Assembly (NCBI GenBank): GCA_902762385.1
Contig: CACWNQ010000004.1
Span: 92,378 to 156,377 of the forward strand
DNA length: 64,000 bases
Source: an uncultured Bacteroidales bacterium
GTDB lineage: Bacteria > Bacteroidota > Bacteroidia > Bacteroidales > Muribaculaceae
Reading direction: 5' to 3'
Shown here: one piece after another, positions 1 through 7,733 of the stretch
How positions within the stretch are numbered: the stretch's first letter is position 1
How the letters are laid out: the number at the start of each line of letters is the position of its first letter
Translations under genes and position numbers: made by a program
Notes under the pieces: model-generated
The model's database searches: none
What the model was told of the DNA's origin: nothing
Seen by the model: only the letters and a program-made list of their open reading frames with translations

Positions 1-137
1 TTTTTATCGGGATAAGCCTGGTAGTTGTTGGCGCTGATGCGCAGGTCTTTCTCAAATGTCTCACGAGCGATGCTCTGCGCTTGAATACTAGTGGCCACAA
101 CCACTACCGCCCATATTAATAAAAAGAAACGTTTCAT
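1..137 (-). CDS. N-terminus of a secreted protein, possibly histidine-type phosphatase (partial)
   Basis: This reading frame starts at the ATG at 137 and runs off the left edge, so only about 45 residues are visible. They begin with a clear signal peptide (MKRFFLLIWAVVVVATSIQA, cleavage probably after the Ala before QS). The mature start reads SIARETFEKDLRISANNYQA followed by YPDK. A 'ResidueAsn-Tyr-x-AlaTyrPro' stretch after an 'ARE' start resembles the beginning of secreted histidine acid phosphatases of Bacteroidales, but this is recalled family resemblance on very little sequence. It could be any exported protein. The gene lies 58 bases downstream of manA on the same strand and may be co-transcribed with it. 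Confidence 0.55.
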   Translation of the reverse strand, partial: MKRFFLLIWAVVVVATSIQAQSIARETFEKDLRISANNYQAYPDK

Positions 138-195
138 GCTCTTATAACATTATCAGTTGTGCATTATAAATTCTAAACCAAGAACTAAAAACTAA

Positions 196-1179
196 TCACA
201 CCGTTGCAGTAATGATTGTTGCCCTTCCTGCTATGTCGAGGCTTCTCACGCATGCTGGCGCCAGCACAGTTTCGCCACGAGCTATGGACACTGACTCGCC
301 GTTGCCACAGTCGATAGTGGCGCTGCCGTCTATACACATCAGGCACAGGAAGGCGTCGTGAGGCATTGCGTGGCGATAGTTCCCGTCGATCATCAAGCGG
401 TCGATGTCGAAGAAAATGCTGCTTATCAGGCGCGTGTTGCCCGCATTGTTAGGGTAGTGACGCAGGCAGTCGCTGCTCACGGTGTAGTCGATGGCGTCGA
501 GGGCAAGCTCGGTGTGAAGCTCACGTGGCTTGCCGTTGCTGTCGATGCGGTCGTAGTCGTACACGCGATAGGTGATGTCGCTTGCCTGCTGAACCTCGAG
601 CAGTAAGTTGCCGGCGCCTATCGAGTGGATGCGCCCTGCAGGCAGGAAAAAGATGTCGCCCTTGTGGGTGGCGTGGCGCGCCAGCACGTCGAGCAGCGTG
701 CCGTTGCGCATGTGTTCGAGATACTCACTCGGGGTGATAGTGCGGCTCATTCCTGCAAGCAGCGAGGCGCCAGGCTCGGCATCGATGATGTACCACATTT
801 CGGTCTTGCCGCTGCAGTCATGGCGGCGGTGTGCAAGAGTATCGTCGGGATGGACTTGGACCGAGAGGTCTTTGCTGGCATCAATGAATTTTACAAGCAG
901 CGGGAACTCGGTGCAGTGCTTGCGCCACACTCTGCCTCCCACCAACTGCTCCTTGTAGTGCTCGATGAGAGTGCGCAGGCTCGTGCCGGCATGCTCACCA
1001 TGGGCAACGATGCTCTCGCGGCCCTGCAGCCCCGAGATTTCCCAACTCTCGCCCACATTGTGAGAGTCGATTGTCATGCCCTTGAAGGCGGCTATCTTGT
1101 CGCCTCCCCACAGCACAGTCTTTAAGTTCAGGTCAAACTTGAAGAGCTGTGGTCGCAATATTTCTCTTCCCCTAGCCAT
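196..1179 (-). CDS. manA: Mannose-6-phosphate isomerase, class I (cupin type)
   Basis: Interconverts mannose-6-phosphate and fructose-6-phosphate in the cytoplasm, linking mannose use and GDP-sugar synthesis to glycolysis. The protein begins MARGREILRPQLFKFDLNLK and has the family hallmarks VLWGGDKIAAFKG, GESWEISG, PLLVKFIDA and LSVQVHPDD (metal-binding His), KTEMWYII (metal-binding Glu), and GDIFFLPAGRIHSIG (second metal-binding His), ending in a short cupin-like tail. At 327 residues it matches the short Bacteroidetes form. The reading frame is open to a TTG at 1212, but that codon lies in a good -7 promoter box (1210-1217, TAATTTTG on the minus strand), so the ATG at 1179 is the better start. 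The gene is followed on the same strand by the partial exported protein. Confidence 0.9.
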   Translation of the reverse strand: MARGREILRPQLFKFDLNLKTVLWGGDKIAAFKGMTIDSHNVGESWEISGLQGRESIVAHGEHAGTSLRTLIEHYKEQLVGGRVWRKHCTEFPLLVKFIDASKDLSVQVHPDDTLAHRRHDCSGKTEMWYIIDAEPGASLLAGMSRTITPSEYLEHMRNGTLLDVLARHATHKGDIFFLPAGRIHSIGAGNLLLEVQQASDITYRVYDYDRIDSNGKPRELHTELALDAIDYTVSSDCLRHYPNNAGNTRLISSIFFDIDRLMIDGNYRHAMPHDAFLCLMCIDGSATIDCGNGESVSIARGETVLAPACVRSLDIAGRATIITATV

Positions 1180-1209
1180 GCTATGCGCTCGGTATATGCT
1201 ATCAAGGTG

Positions 1210-1217
1210 CAAAATTA
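1210..1217 (-). promoter_or_regulatory. Promoter -7 box of manA
   Basis: On the minus strand the sequence reads TAATTTTG, a match to the Bacteroidota consensus TAnnTTTG. Transcription would start near 1200, giving a leader of about 20 nt to the ATG at 1179. No clear TTTG is seen 20 bp upstream, so the -33 element is weak. Confidence 0.5.
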
Positions 1218-1387
1218 AATGTTTTTCTTTAAATCTGCCTCATAACGCTTCATAATTCTTTGTTCACACTTCTCTTATTTTGTTTTATTGTGTCTTCTTA
1301 AATTCACATTAAATTCACAGAATTTGTATTAACAATAAAAAAAACTTAACAATTCAATTTTTAGTAAGAAATATGAAATTATTAGAC

Positions 1388-1395
1388 TAACTTTG
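1388..1395 (+). promoter_or_regulatory. Promoter -7 box of the 1434-5468 operon
   Basis: TAACTTTG matches TAnnTTTG exactly and is followed by the common CAC. It lies 38 bases before the ATG at 1434. The -33 element is not well conserved. Confidence 0.55.
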
Positions 1396-1433
1396 CACAG
1401 TTTTTTCGAGACAGTTTCGAGATAACCTTTTTT

Positions 1434-2144
1434 ATGACACAAAAAAACAAGAAAATATTATGGTCAATAGTAGGGGCAACAGTGGTTGCTCTGCTGGCGA
1501 TGTATATGTTTGTCACTCCAGTTCACAACTGGATCAATAGTGTCATAGGCAGGAATGAGCGTGCTTATCCCAAACCAGATAATTCTAGCGAGGTCGAATA
1601 TGAATATGGAGCACCTGTCGAGAAAATCGAAGGCGAGATTATTGATGTGCCACGCGATTCCATCCTCGACAGCTTGCTAAGGGCCGACACTGCCACCATG
1701 GGAGTGGTGAATCCTCTTGATGGGCCAGCACCTGGTCATGTGGAAGGGTTTGGAGAGGGACCGCTGCCACCAGCGCCTAGCGAAGATAATTTGCCAAATA
1801 AGGACGGTGATTTGAATGAGGTTGACGAGAAGGAACTTGAGCAACTCGAGCACATGGTCCCCACTCTGGAGGAGATAGTTGAAATCGAGCAGCACACTAG
1901 CTCTAATGCTGCTGTAAATAAGAAGATTGTGGCTTGCCGTAGCGCTTTCAACAAGTTGCTCGAGTGCTATCGGGAATACAAGACGGCTCCAAGCCCCAAG
2001 CTTAAAGCCGATGGAAAGAAGCAGAAGGATGCCCTGCTCGTGGCTCTGTCGCAACTGATGAAATTGTCGCAGATTAATAACGACGAGGCTGGCATGGAAG
2101 AAGCTGCCGACTTGCGACGTGAAGTCAACAAGATGGAGTTCTAA
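1434..2144 (+). CDS. Membrane-anchored protein of unknown function
   Basis: I do not recognise this 236-residue protein. It starts with a short basic stretch (MTQKNKKILW) and one hydrophobic segment at about residues 9-30, so it is probably anchored in the inner membrane with the rest in the periplasm. The middle (about 40-150) is acidic and rich in Pro and Glu and is probably disordered. The end (about 155-236) is predicted helical, with VNKKIVACRSAFNKLLECYR and a charged tail ending REVNKMEF. It is 41 bases upstream of the YfhO gene and shares its promoter, which suggests an envelope role, but no function can be assigned. Confidence 0.7.
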   Translation: MTQKNKKILWSIVGATVVALLAMYMFVTPVHNWINSVIGRNERAYPKPDNSSEVEYEYGAPVEKIEGEIIDVPRDSILDSLLRADTATMGVVNPLDGPAPGHVEGFGEGPLPPAPSEDNLPNKDGDLNEVDEKELEQLEHMVPTLEEIVEIEQHTSSNAAVNKKIVACRSAFNKLLECYREYKTAPSPKLKADGKKQKDALLVALSQLMKLSQINNDEAGMEEAADLRREVNKMEF

Positions 2145-2185
2145 GTAAGAGGTAAGAAGTAAGAAAACACTCAATAATAAAAGTA

Positions 2186-4744
2186 ATGGAAACCAACTTT
2201 CTTGATAAGCGATTGACAGGCACAATCAAGGTGCGTAGCGTGATCGCTCTAGTGCTTTCGATACTGGCGATGGCTGCCATATCGTGGATTTATTTCTATC
2301 CTAGCGACGTGAACGGCGACGTGCTGCAGCAGAACGACGTGCTGCAAGGAGCAGCCAACGGGCAGGAGGCGAAACTCTATAACGAGAGTCACGATGGCGA
2401 GGTGACACGATGGACTAACAGTCTCTTTGGCGGAATGCCCACATTCCAGATTGCACCTAGCTATGAGAGCAACTCGATGATTAATAAGATAGGGCGTGTG
2501 CTCACATTGGGATTCCCCGAACCAGTAAGCTGGATTTTCTTGCTTATGCTAGGTTTCTTCATCCTGATGTTGTCGCTCGACATGAAGTGGTACTTGGCTG
2601 TGCTTGGCGCAATTGGCTATGCCTTCTCGTCCTATTTCTTCATTATCATCGACGCAGGACACATATGGAAACTGCTAACCTTGTGCTACATTCCACCCAC
2701 TATAGCAGGTATCATTTGGGCCTATCGGGGCAAGTACTTGCTCGGTGCTGCTGTGGCTGCATTGTTTGCCACGTTGCAGCTCATAAGCAACCATGTGCAG
2801 ATGACCTATTACTCAATGCTGATTGTTGTGCCACTGGTTGTGGCCTTCCTGGTTATCGCTATCAAGGACAAAAAAATAGGGCAGTGGTGCATCGCCACAT
2901 GTGCACTTGCAGTTGCTGCCGCTCTGGCGCTGGGAGCCAATGCGTCTAACTTGTATCTCTCCTATAAGTATTCTCAGGAAACCATGCGTGGCGGGCACAG
3001 CGAGCTCACTCCACTACCCAGCAACGATGGTGAGCAAAACGTGAGTAGTGAGCCCACCAATGGCGGCTTAAGCAAGGAGTATATCACACAGTGGAGCTAC
3101 GGCATCGACGAGACCTGGACTCTTATGGTTCCCAATGTGAAGGGTGGCACGAGCATGAAATCGCTTGCCGAGGTTGACGGTGCTGATGAGAAGGCTGCCG
3201 ACAGCGAACTTGGCGTTCAGGGCATGCAGGCATTCTCACAGTACTTTGGTGACCAGCCGTTCACCAGTGGTCCGGTGTATGTGGGTGCGCTGATTTTCGT
3301 GCTGTTCATTCTCAGCCTCTTCGTAGTTAAAGGACCGTTGAAATGGGCTTTGCTTGTTGCAACCATTTTCTCGGTGCTCCTGTCGTGGGGACATAACTTC
3401 ATGGGATTGACCGATTTCTTCATCGACCACGTGCCCATGTACAATAAGTTCCGAACCGTGTCGAGTATCCTTGTTGTGGCCGAGTTCACGATGCCACTGC
3501 TAGCAGTGATGGCCCTCAAGGAAATGTTTACACAAGAAGATTTTTTCACTAAATATGGAAAGTTGACCTATGCTGTATTTGGTGTTTGTGCTCTGTTATG
3601 TGTGCTATTTGCAGTGTCACCAGGAATGTTTGGCGGTTCTCCAAGCGAGGAGGAGGCGGCCCGTCTTGCGCAGGCCTTGCAGGGACAAGCAACCCTCGAT
3701 CAGCTGCCAGGTGTTACGGCAGCAGTCGAAGCTATACGTCACAGCCTTGTGAGTAGCGACGCTTGGCGAAGCTTGCTGGTGATAGTTCTGGGTTTTGCTG
3801 TGCTGATGGCTTATAAGTTTCAAAAACTTAACGCAATGGCTGCAGGACTAGTGATAACAGCTATCGTGCTCATCGATATGTATACCGTCAACAAGCGTTA
3901 TCTCAACGAGGAGCGTTTTGTGAGCCGTGATGACCTTCCCGAGACTACCTTCGAGAAAACTCCTGCCGATGCAATAATTCTTGCCGATACCACTCAGAAC
4001 TACCGTGTGATGGACCTGCAGGGATTTATGCAGCCACGCTCGAGCTATTTCCACAAGACTGTGGGTGGTTATCATGCTGCTAAGCTCACTCGCTATAACG
4101 ACCTCATCGAGCGACAAATCTCCAACAACAATATGGCAGTGCTCAATATGCTCAACACTAGGTGGTTTATGATGAACAACGAACAGGCTCAACAGAATCC
4201 TGAGGCCCTGGGCAACGCATGGTTTGTCGACTCTCTTACCTATGTAAAGAATGCCGACCAGGAGATGAAGTTCCTCGATGACTTTAACCCAGCAACCTCG
4301 GCCGTTGCCGATGCACAGTTCAAGGGCGCTTTGGGCGAAGCTAAACCCACTCAGCCTGGTGACACCATTTATGAAACCACTTACGCTCCCAATAAGCTTA
4401 CTTACCATGCCCACAGTGCGCAAGGTGGATTGGCTGTGTTCAGTGAGATTTACTTCCCATGGGGATGGAAGGCTACCATCGACGGCAAGGAAGCTAAGAT
4501 TGGTCGCGTGAACTATGTGCTTCGTGCGATGCAGCTGCCCGCAGGCGACCACACCATAGTATTCACGTTCGATCCTGATGAGGTGCACAAGACCGAGGGA
4601 ATTGCTAAGACTTCAGTTTATATAATTCTGTTGCTCGTGGTCTTTACACTAGCGTGGTCGATAGGAAATTCTCAGCGCCGCCGCAAGAAAGAGCTAGAAC
4701 AAGAGCAACAGCAACCGACTGATAAGCAGAAAACGAAAAAATAG
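2186..4744 (+). CDS. YfhO-family polytopic membrane protein
   Basis: An 852-residue integral membrane protein of the YfhO family, large multi-span proteins related to GT-C type glycosyltransferases. In Gram-positive relatives YfhO is linked to glycosylation of teichoic acids; the substrate in Bacteroidales is not established. About a dozen hydrophobic segments are visible, the first at residues 20-38. A soluble stretch with GMPTFQIAPSYESN precedes the second segment, as is usual in the family. The long C-terminal soluble part has the familiar YfhO ending (LAVFSEIYFPWGWKATIDGK, then LPAGDHTIVFTFDP) followed by a last transmembrane helix and a basic Gln-rich tail. It sits between a small membrane-anchored protein and a methyltransferase-like protein and is probably co-transcribed with both. 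Confidence 0.88.
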   Translation: METNFLDKRLTGTIKVRSVIALVLSILAMAAISWIYFYPSDVNGDVLQQNDVLQGAANGQEAKLYNESHDGEVTRWTNSLFGGMPTFQIAPSYESNSMINKIGRVLTLGFPEPVSWIFLLMLGFFILMLSLDMKWYLAVLGAIGYAFSSYFFIIIDAGHIWKLLTLCYIPPTIAGIIWAYRGKYLLGAAVAALFATLQLISNHVQMTYYSMLIVVPLVVAFLVIAIKDKKIGQWCIATCALAVAAALALGANASNLYLSYKYSQETMRGGHSELTPLPSNDGEQNVSSEPTNGGLSKEYITQWSYGIDETWTLMVPNVKGGTSMKSLAEVDGADEKAADSELGVQGMQAFSQYFGDQPFTSGPVYVGALIFVLFILSLFVVKGPLKWALLVATIFSVLLSWGHNFMGLTDFFIDHVPMYNKFRTVSSILVVAEFTMPLLAVMALKEMFTQEDFFTKYGKLTYAVFGVCALLCVLFAVSPGMFGGSPSEEEAARLAQALQGQATLDQLPGVTAAVEAIRHSLVSSDAWRSLLVIVLGFAVLMAYKFQKLNAMAAGLVITAIVLIDMYTVNKRYLNEERFVSRDDLPETTFEKTPADAIILADTTQNYRVMDLQGFMQPRSSYFHKTVGGYHAAKLTRYNDLIERQISNNNMAVLNMLNTRWFMMNNEQAQQNPEALGNAWFVDSLTYVKNADQEMKFLDDFNPATSAVADAQFKGALGEAKPTQPGDTIYETTYAPNKLTYHAHSAQGGLAVFSEIYFPWGWKATIDGKEAKIGRVNYVLRAMQLPAGDHTIVFTFDPDEVHKTEGIAKTSVYIILLLVVFTLAWSIGNSQRRRKKELEQEQQQPTDKQKTKK

Positions 4745-4751
4745 CAACTAC

Positions 4752-5468
4752 TTGGGGCGTATAAAGAGATATCGCACGGCGCTGAGCCGTCATCATCGTA
4801 GCAAAGGGCATGGCATACATTCGCCCTTTGCTTTCAACTTTGTACGCTTTGTGTTGAGGGAGAAGTTGCCTTACTATTGCTATGAGGATATGGAACAGCT
4901 GCGGCAGGCTGTGATTGAATCGTTGCGCGATGTAAAGAGACACCCTCGAGTTGTATCGGTAAAGGGTCTGAAGATGCTCTTTCGCATAACAAACTTTTTT
5001 AACCCCACATCTATCTTTCAGGTGGGTTCGAGTTATGGCCTCACAGCAGCAAGTATGATGAATGTAAGTTCTTCTAGTCGCTTATGGCTTTATGACCCAG
5101 AACTCAATAGTTATCCTGTTACAGTAGGTGTGCTCATGCCTTACATCGATGATGTGCAATGCTACAATCAACTGGATGTGGCGATGCATGACTATCTTAA
5201 TAGTCTTTCCAGCAACATTCCTTTTGTCCTGGTCAACTCTATTCCCTTGCCTCAGGATGTGGAACCATTGCAGTCGATGCTGAGCGACATGATTGACACT
5301 GGTTGTGTGATTGTGATGCGAAACCTGCATCGAAGCGACGTGATGAAGCAGCTGTGGCTGAATCTGAAAGCCGAGATAAAGTGGGGACAAACATTCACTA
5401 ACGAGAAAACAGCAATCGTAGTGGCACAACCAAAACTCAATCTTGAGCATTTCTTCCTATGGTTTTGA
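4752..5468 (+). CDS. Methyltransferase-like protein (class I SAM fold, probably)
   Basis: A 238-residue cytoplasmic protein beginning 7 bases after the YfhO stop codon. The N-terminus has HHRSKGHGIHSPFAFNFVRF, a signature I associate with a Bacteroidetes group of small methyltransferase-like proteins. The segment IFQVGSSYGLTAASMM could be the glycine-rich loop that binds S-adenosylmethionine, and FVLVNSIP a following strand. Acidic residues expected in an active motif I are not obvious, so it may be degenerate. No ATG fits the beginning; the first codon used here is TTG at 4752, and translation may be coupled to yfhO. Substrate unknown. Confidence 0.7.
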   Translation: MGRIKRYRTALSRHHRSKGHGIHSPFAFNFVRFVLREKLPYYCYEDMEQLRQAVIESLRDVKRHPRVVSVKGLKMLFRITNFFNPTSIFQVGSSYGLTAASMMNVSSSSRLWLYDPELNSYPVTVGVLMPYIDDVQCYNQLDVAMHDYLNSLSSNIPFVLVNSIPLPQDVEPLQSMLSDMIDTGCVIVMRNLHRSDVMKQLWLNLKAEIKWGQTFTNEKTAIVVAQPKLNLEHFFLWF

Positions 5469-5612
5469 GTCGGAAAGAATCAAAATGGACTTAAATGGAC
5501 CAAAAAGGAAACAATACTGGTCTGTTTTGTAAAAACAACGGATTTTTTGTTAAGAAACACTAAATTTTTAAATTTATAGTGAGATTTTTTTTCTTAAATG
5601 CATAAATAGTGC

Positions 5613-5620
5613 TATATTTG
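5613..5620 (+). promoter_or_regulatory. Promoter -7 box of a short transcription unit
   Basis: TATATTTG matches TAnnTTTG and is followed by C. There is a T-rich run but no exact TTTG about 20 bp upstream. The start point would be near 5627, about 100 bases before the terminator at 5686-5728. Confidence 0.5.
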
Positions 5621-5626
5621 CAATGA

Positions 5627-5728
5627 AAATAACGAAAACATTCATCATTATATAACCATCGTAATTAATACATTCCTTTTTAGTTGTCTGCGTCTGCTTT
5701 GTTTGAAAAGCGGGCGTAGGTTTTTTTT
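5627..5728 (+). ncRNA. Candidate small RNA of about 100 nt
   Basis: The interval runs from the expected start of the promoter at 5613-5620 to the end of the T-run of a strong terminator. The first 60 nt are AT-rich and unstructured, and the 3' end is the terminator hairpin, a usual small-RNA shape. No ORF of useful length is inside. It could instead be an attenuated leader of the gene at 5873. Family unknown. Confidence 0.4.
5686..5728 (+). terminator. Intrinsic terminator upstream of the DUF4886 gene
   Basis: CTGCGTCTGCTTT (5688-5700) pairs with AAAGCGGGCGTAG (5707-5719) over 13 positions, three of them G-U, around a 6-nt loop, followed by eight T at 5721-5728. Confidence 0.75.
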
Positions 5729-5872
5729 ATGCTTTATGCATTTAGAATCACATCTTTAGTGATGGTCCACTTTAGTCCAATTATTATATAGATTGTGCGC
5801 AAGTTGCGTTTTTTTTGATACAACTTGTTTTTCTCGGTTTTTTTGATGAATTTTGCAACAACTTACTTGTTT

Positions 5873-7720
5873 ATGAGTTTACGGGTCGCTAAAATATTGA
5901 TTCTCACGATAGCATCGTTCTTTACTGTTATAGCTGCGAGTGCTTCACTCGTGGGTGACACTGTTGAATGTGGTGGCTTGTATTATAAGGTGCTGCCAGG
6001 TGATTCAACTTTGTGCCTTATTGCGCCGGCTGGTGGCTATACTGATGAGGCAATTGTGATACCACCCACAGTCACCGTCGAGAAGTCTTATAATGTGACG
6101 GCAATTGGTCAACGTGCCCTTGCTGGCAACATGGCGCTCAAACAAGTATCGTTGCCATCCACAATTAGTGAGATGGGCGACGAGGTGTTTGCTGACTGCG
6201 ACAGCCTAGCTACCGTGTTTTCACATGTGCCCAATGCATTACAGTTGGTGCCTCAATTGCCCGATGGTGTGCGCCTGTGTGTCGACTGTCAATTGGTTGA
6301 TGCATATTCGCAAGTATGTAATAATGCCTTGACGGTCTTGATCGATGTGAATTCTGAGCCCCGCAGCGCCAACTTGTGCGACGTTAATCGTGATGGTGTG
6401 GTAAATGCCTCTGATGTGACAGTGGTTTACAACCACTTGCTTGGTAATGACCAGCATCAAGCAGATGCTAATGGTGATGGTGTAGTGACAGCTGTAGATG
6501 TCACGGTTATCTATACTGCATTGCTTAATGGTAACACCAGTGGTGTGGGTGACAAGGGTTACAGCTTTGCCACCTATGAAGAAAGCACTGGCCATGTCGC
6601 AGTGAGGATTGATGAGAAAATCCATTTACAGGTGGGCGATGAAGTGTGCTTAGTGGCTCATGACAACGAGAATGCATTAATTGTGGCATCGGGACTTGGC
6701 ATGATGAAAGGCGCGTTGCCTTGGGGCGAGATAAAAAGCGTTAACGATATTCAGGTGTTCTCGCTCAACAATAAGCATTATAACACTGGTACCACATCTC
6801 AAGTGGTTTTGTACTTTGACACAGGCCAGGACACCATATATTATAAAGATGTGCAGGTCGAGGTTGCCCCTCATGTTGTTACCGACACGTTGCGAGTGCT
6901 CTCGATAGGCAACAGTTTCTCGCTCGACGCGTTGAGCTATGTGCCTTTTATTATGAAGGCAGTAGCGCCTGAGATTTACCTTAAGTTGGGCGTAATGTAT
7001 ATTGGTGGCGGAAGCCTTGAAAACTTTTGCAACGCTTTAGATACCAATGGTTTTAGATATTATTGGTCCTTTGGTGCAAAACCTTGGGACGAGCGGCTTA
7101 ATGTATCGATGACAGAGACGATTCAGTCCCAACCGTGGGATGTAATAGTGTTGCAGCAACAATCCAATGCGTCACGCGACTACAGCACCTATCAACCTTA
7201 CCTCAACCAGCTAATTGGTTGGCTTGATGAACATACAAGTAACAATCATGAGTACGCTTGGCTGATTACACCATCCTATCCCGATGGACTTGATCGATTG
7301 GCCCCCGACACTACTAGCGTGCAGATGTTTGAGCGCATTTTGCAATGTGTGAGTAATCTGCAGCAGGACACTGGTATTGAATTGCTGTTGCCTTGCGGAA
7401 CAGCTATCCAGAATGCTCGTACCACTCCACTCGACTCATTGGGTGATTTTGGACATCTCTTTGATTACCTGCACTTGCAAGACGGCATTCCGTGCCTAAT
7501 CGAGGCTTATGTAGCTTGTGCTGCACTTCTCGATCGATATGGCTTGAGTAACCGTGTGTGGACCGACACAACATGGATTGACCAGCAGTGGCTTCGTGCC
7601 AAGAACATTCAGGAAATCAACGGCTTGCCAGTGGGTATGAGTGAGGAAAGCCGAGCCATTGCCAAGCAATGCGCAATCAAAGCCCTTGAGAATCCATTAT
7701 CAATAACAACGATTGAATAA
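5873..7720 (+). CDS. Secreted DUF4886 (SGNH-like) protein with LRR stub and internal dockerin repeats
   Basis: A 615-residue exported protein. The ATG at 5873 gives a good signal peptide (MSLRVAKILILTIASFFTVI); the frame is open to a TTG at 5825, which would spoil it. After the signal comes a short BspA-like leucine-rich part with ALKQVSLPSTISEMGDEVF. Next is a pair of dockerin-type calcium loops (DVNRDGVVNASDVTVVYNHL and DANGDGVVTAVDVTVIYTAL). From about residue 338 to the end is DUF4886: VLSIGNSFSLDAL (nucleophile block), GGGSLENF, VIVLQQQSNASRDY and FDYLHLQDGIPCLIEA (Asp/His block). DUF4886 is an SGNH-like fold seen in Bacteroidetes and thought to be a carbohydrate esterase or related hydrolase; its substrate is unknown. 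The serine-hydrolase lipoprotein gene starts 13 bases downstream, so the two are probably co-expressed. Confidence 0.85.
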   Translation: MSLRVAKILILTIASFFTVIAASASLVGDTVECGGLYYKVLPGDSTLCLIAPAGGYTDEAIVIPPTVTVEKSYNVTAIGQRALAGNMALKQVSLPSTISEMGDEVFADCDSLATVFSHVPNALQLVPQLPDGVRLCVDCQLVDAYSQVCNNALTVLIDVNSEPRSANLCDVNRDGVVNASDVTVVYNHLLGNDQHQADANGDGVVTAVDVTVIYTALLNGNTSGVGDKGYSFATYEESTGHVAVRIDEKIHLQVGDEVCLVAHDNENALIVASGLGMMKGALPWGEIKSVNDIQVFSLNNKHYNTGTTSQVVLYFDTGQDTIYYKDVQVEVAPHVVTDTLRVLSIGNSFSLDALSYVPFIMKAVAPEIYLKLGVMYIGGGSLENFCNALDTNGFRYYWSFGAKPWDERLNVSMTETIQSQPWDVIVLQQQSNASRDYSTYQPYLNQLIGWLDEHTSNNHEYAWLITPSYPDGLDRLAPDTTSVQMFERILQCVSNLQQDTGIELLLPCGTAIQNARTTPLDSLGDFGHLFDYLHLQDGIPCLIEAYVACAALLDRYGLSNRVWTDTTWIDQQWLRAKNIQEINGLPVGMSEESRAIAKQCAIKALENPLSITTIE

Positions 7721-7733
7721 AGCACCTTTTAAG

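Larger units (their letters stand above)
5469..5872. other. Gap holding a large imperfect palindrome with its own promoter and terminator
   Basis: No protein gene is supported in these 404 bases. An 18-bp inverted repeat (5485-5502 against 5763-5780, 15 of 18 matching) encloses a perfect 12-bp inverted repeat (5595-5606 against 5733-5744, TAAATGCATAAA). Between the inner arms are a -7 box and a strong hairpin terminator. The layout suggests a small repeat element that carries a short transcription unit. Confidence 0.5.

Noticed and set aside
625-1125. Plus-strand frame opposite manA
   Set aside because: Shadow of manA on the other strand; no start signals and no recognisable family.
1180-1212. 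Upstream TTG start of manA (11 extra residues)
   Set aside because: The codon lies in the -7 promoter box and the transcript would begin downstream of it.
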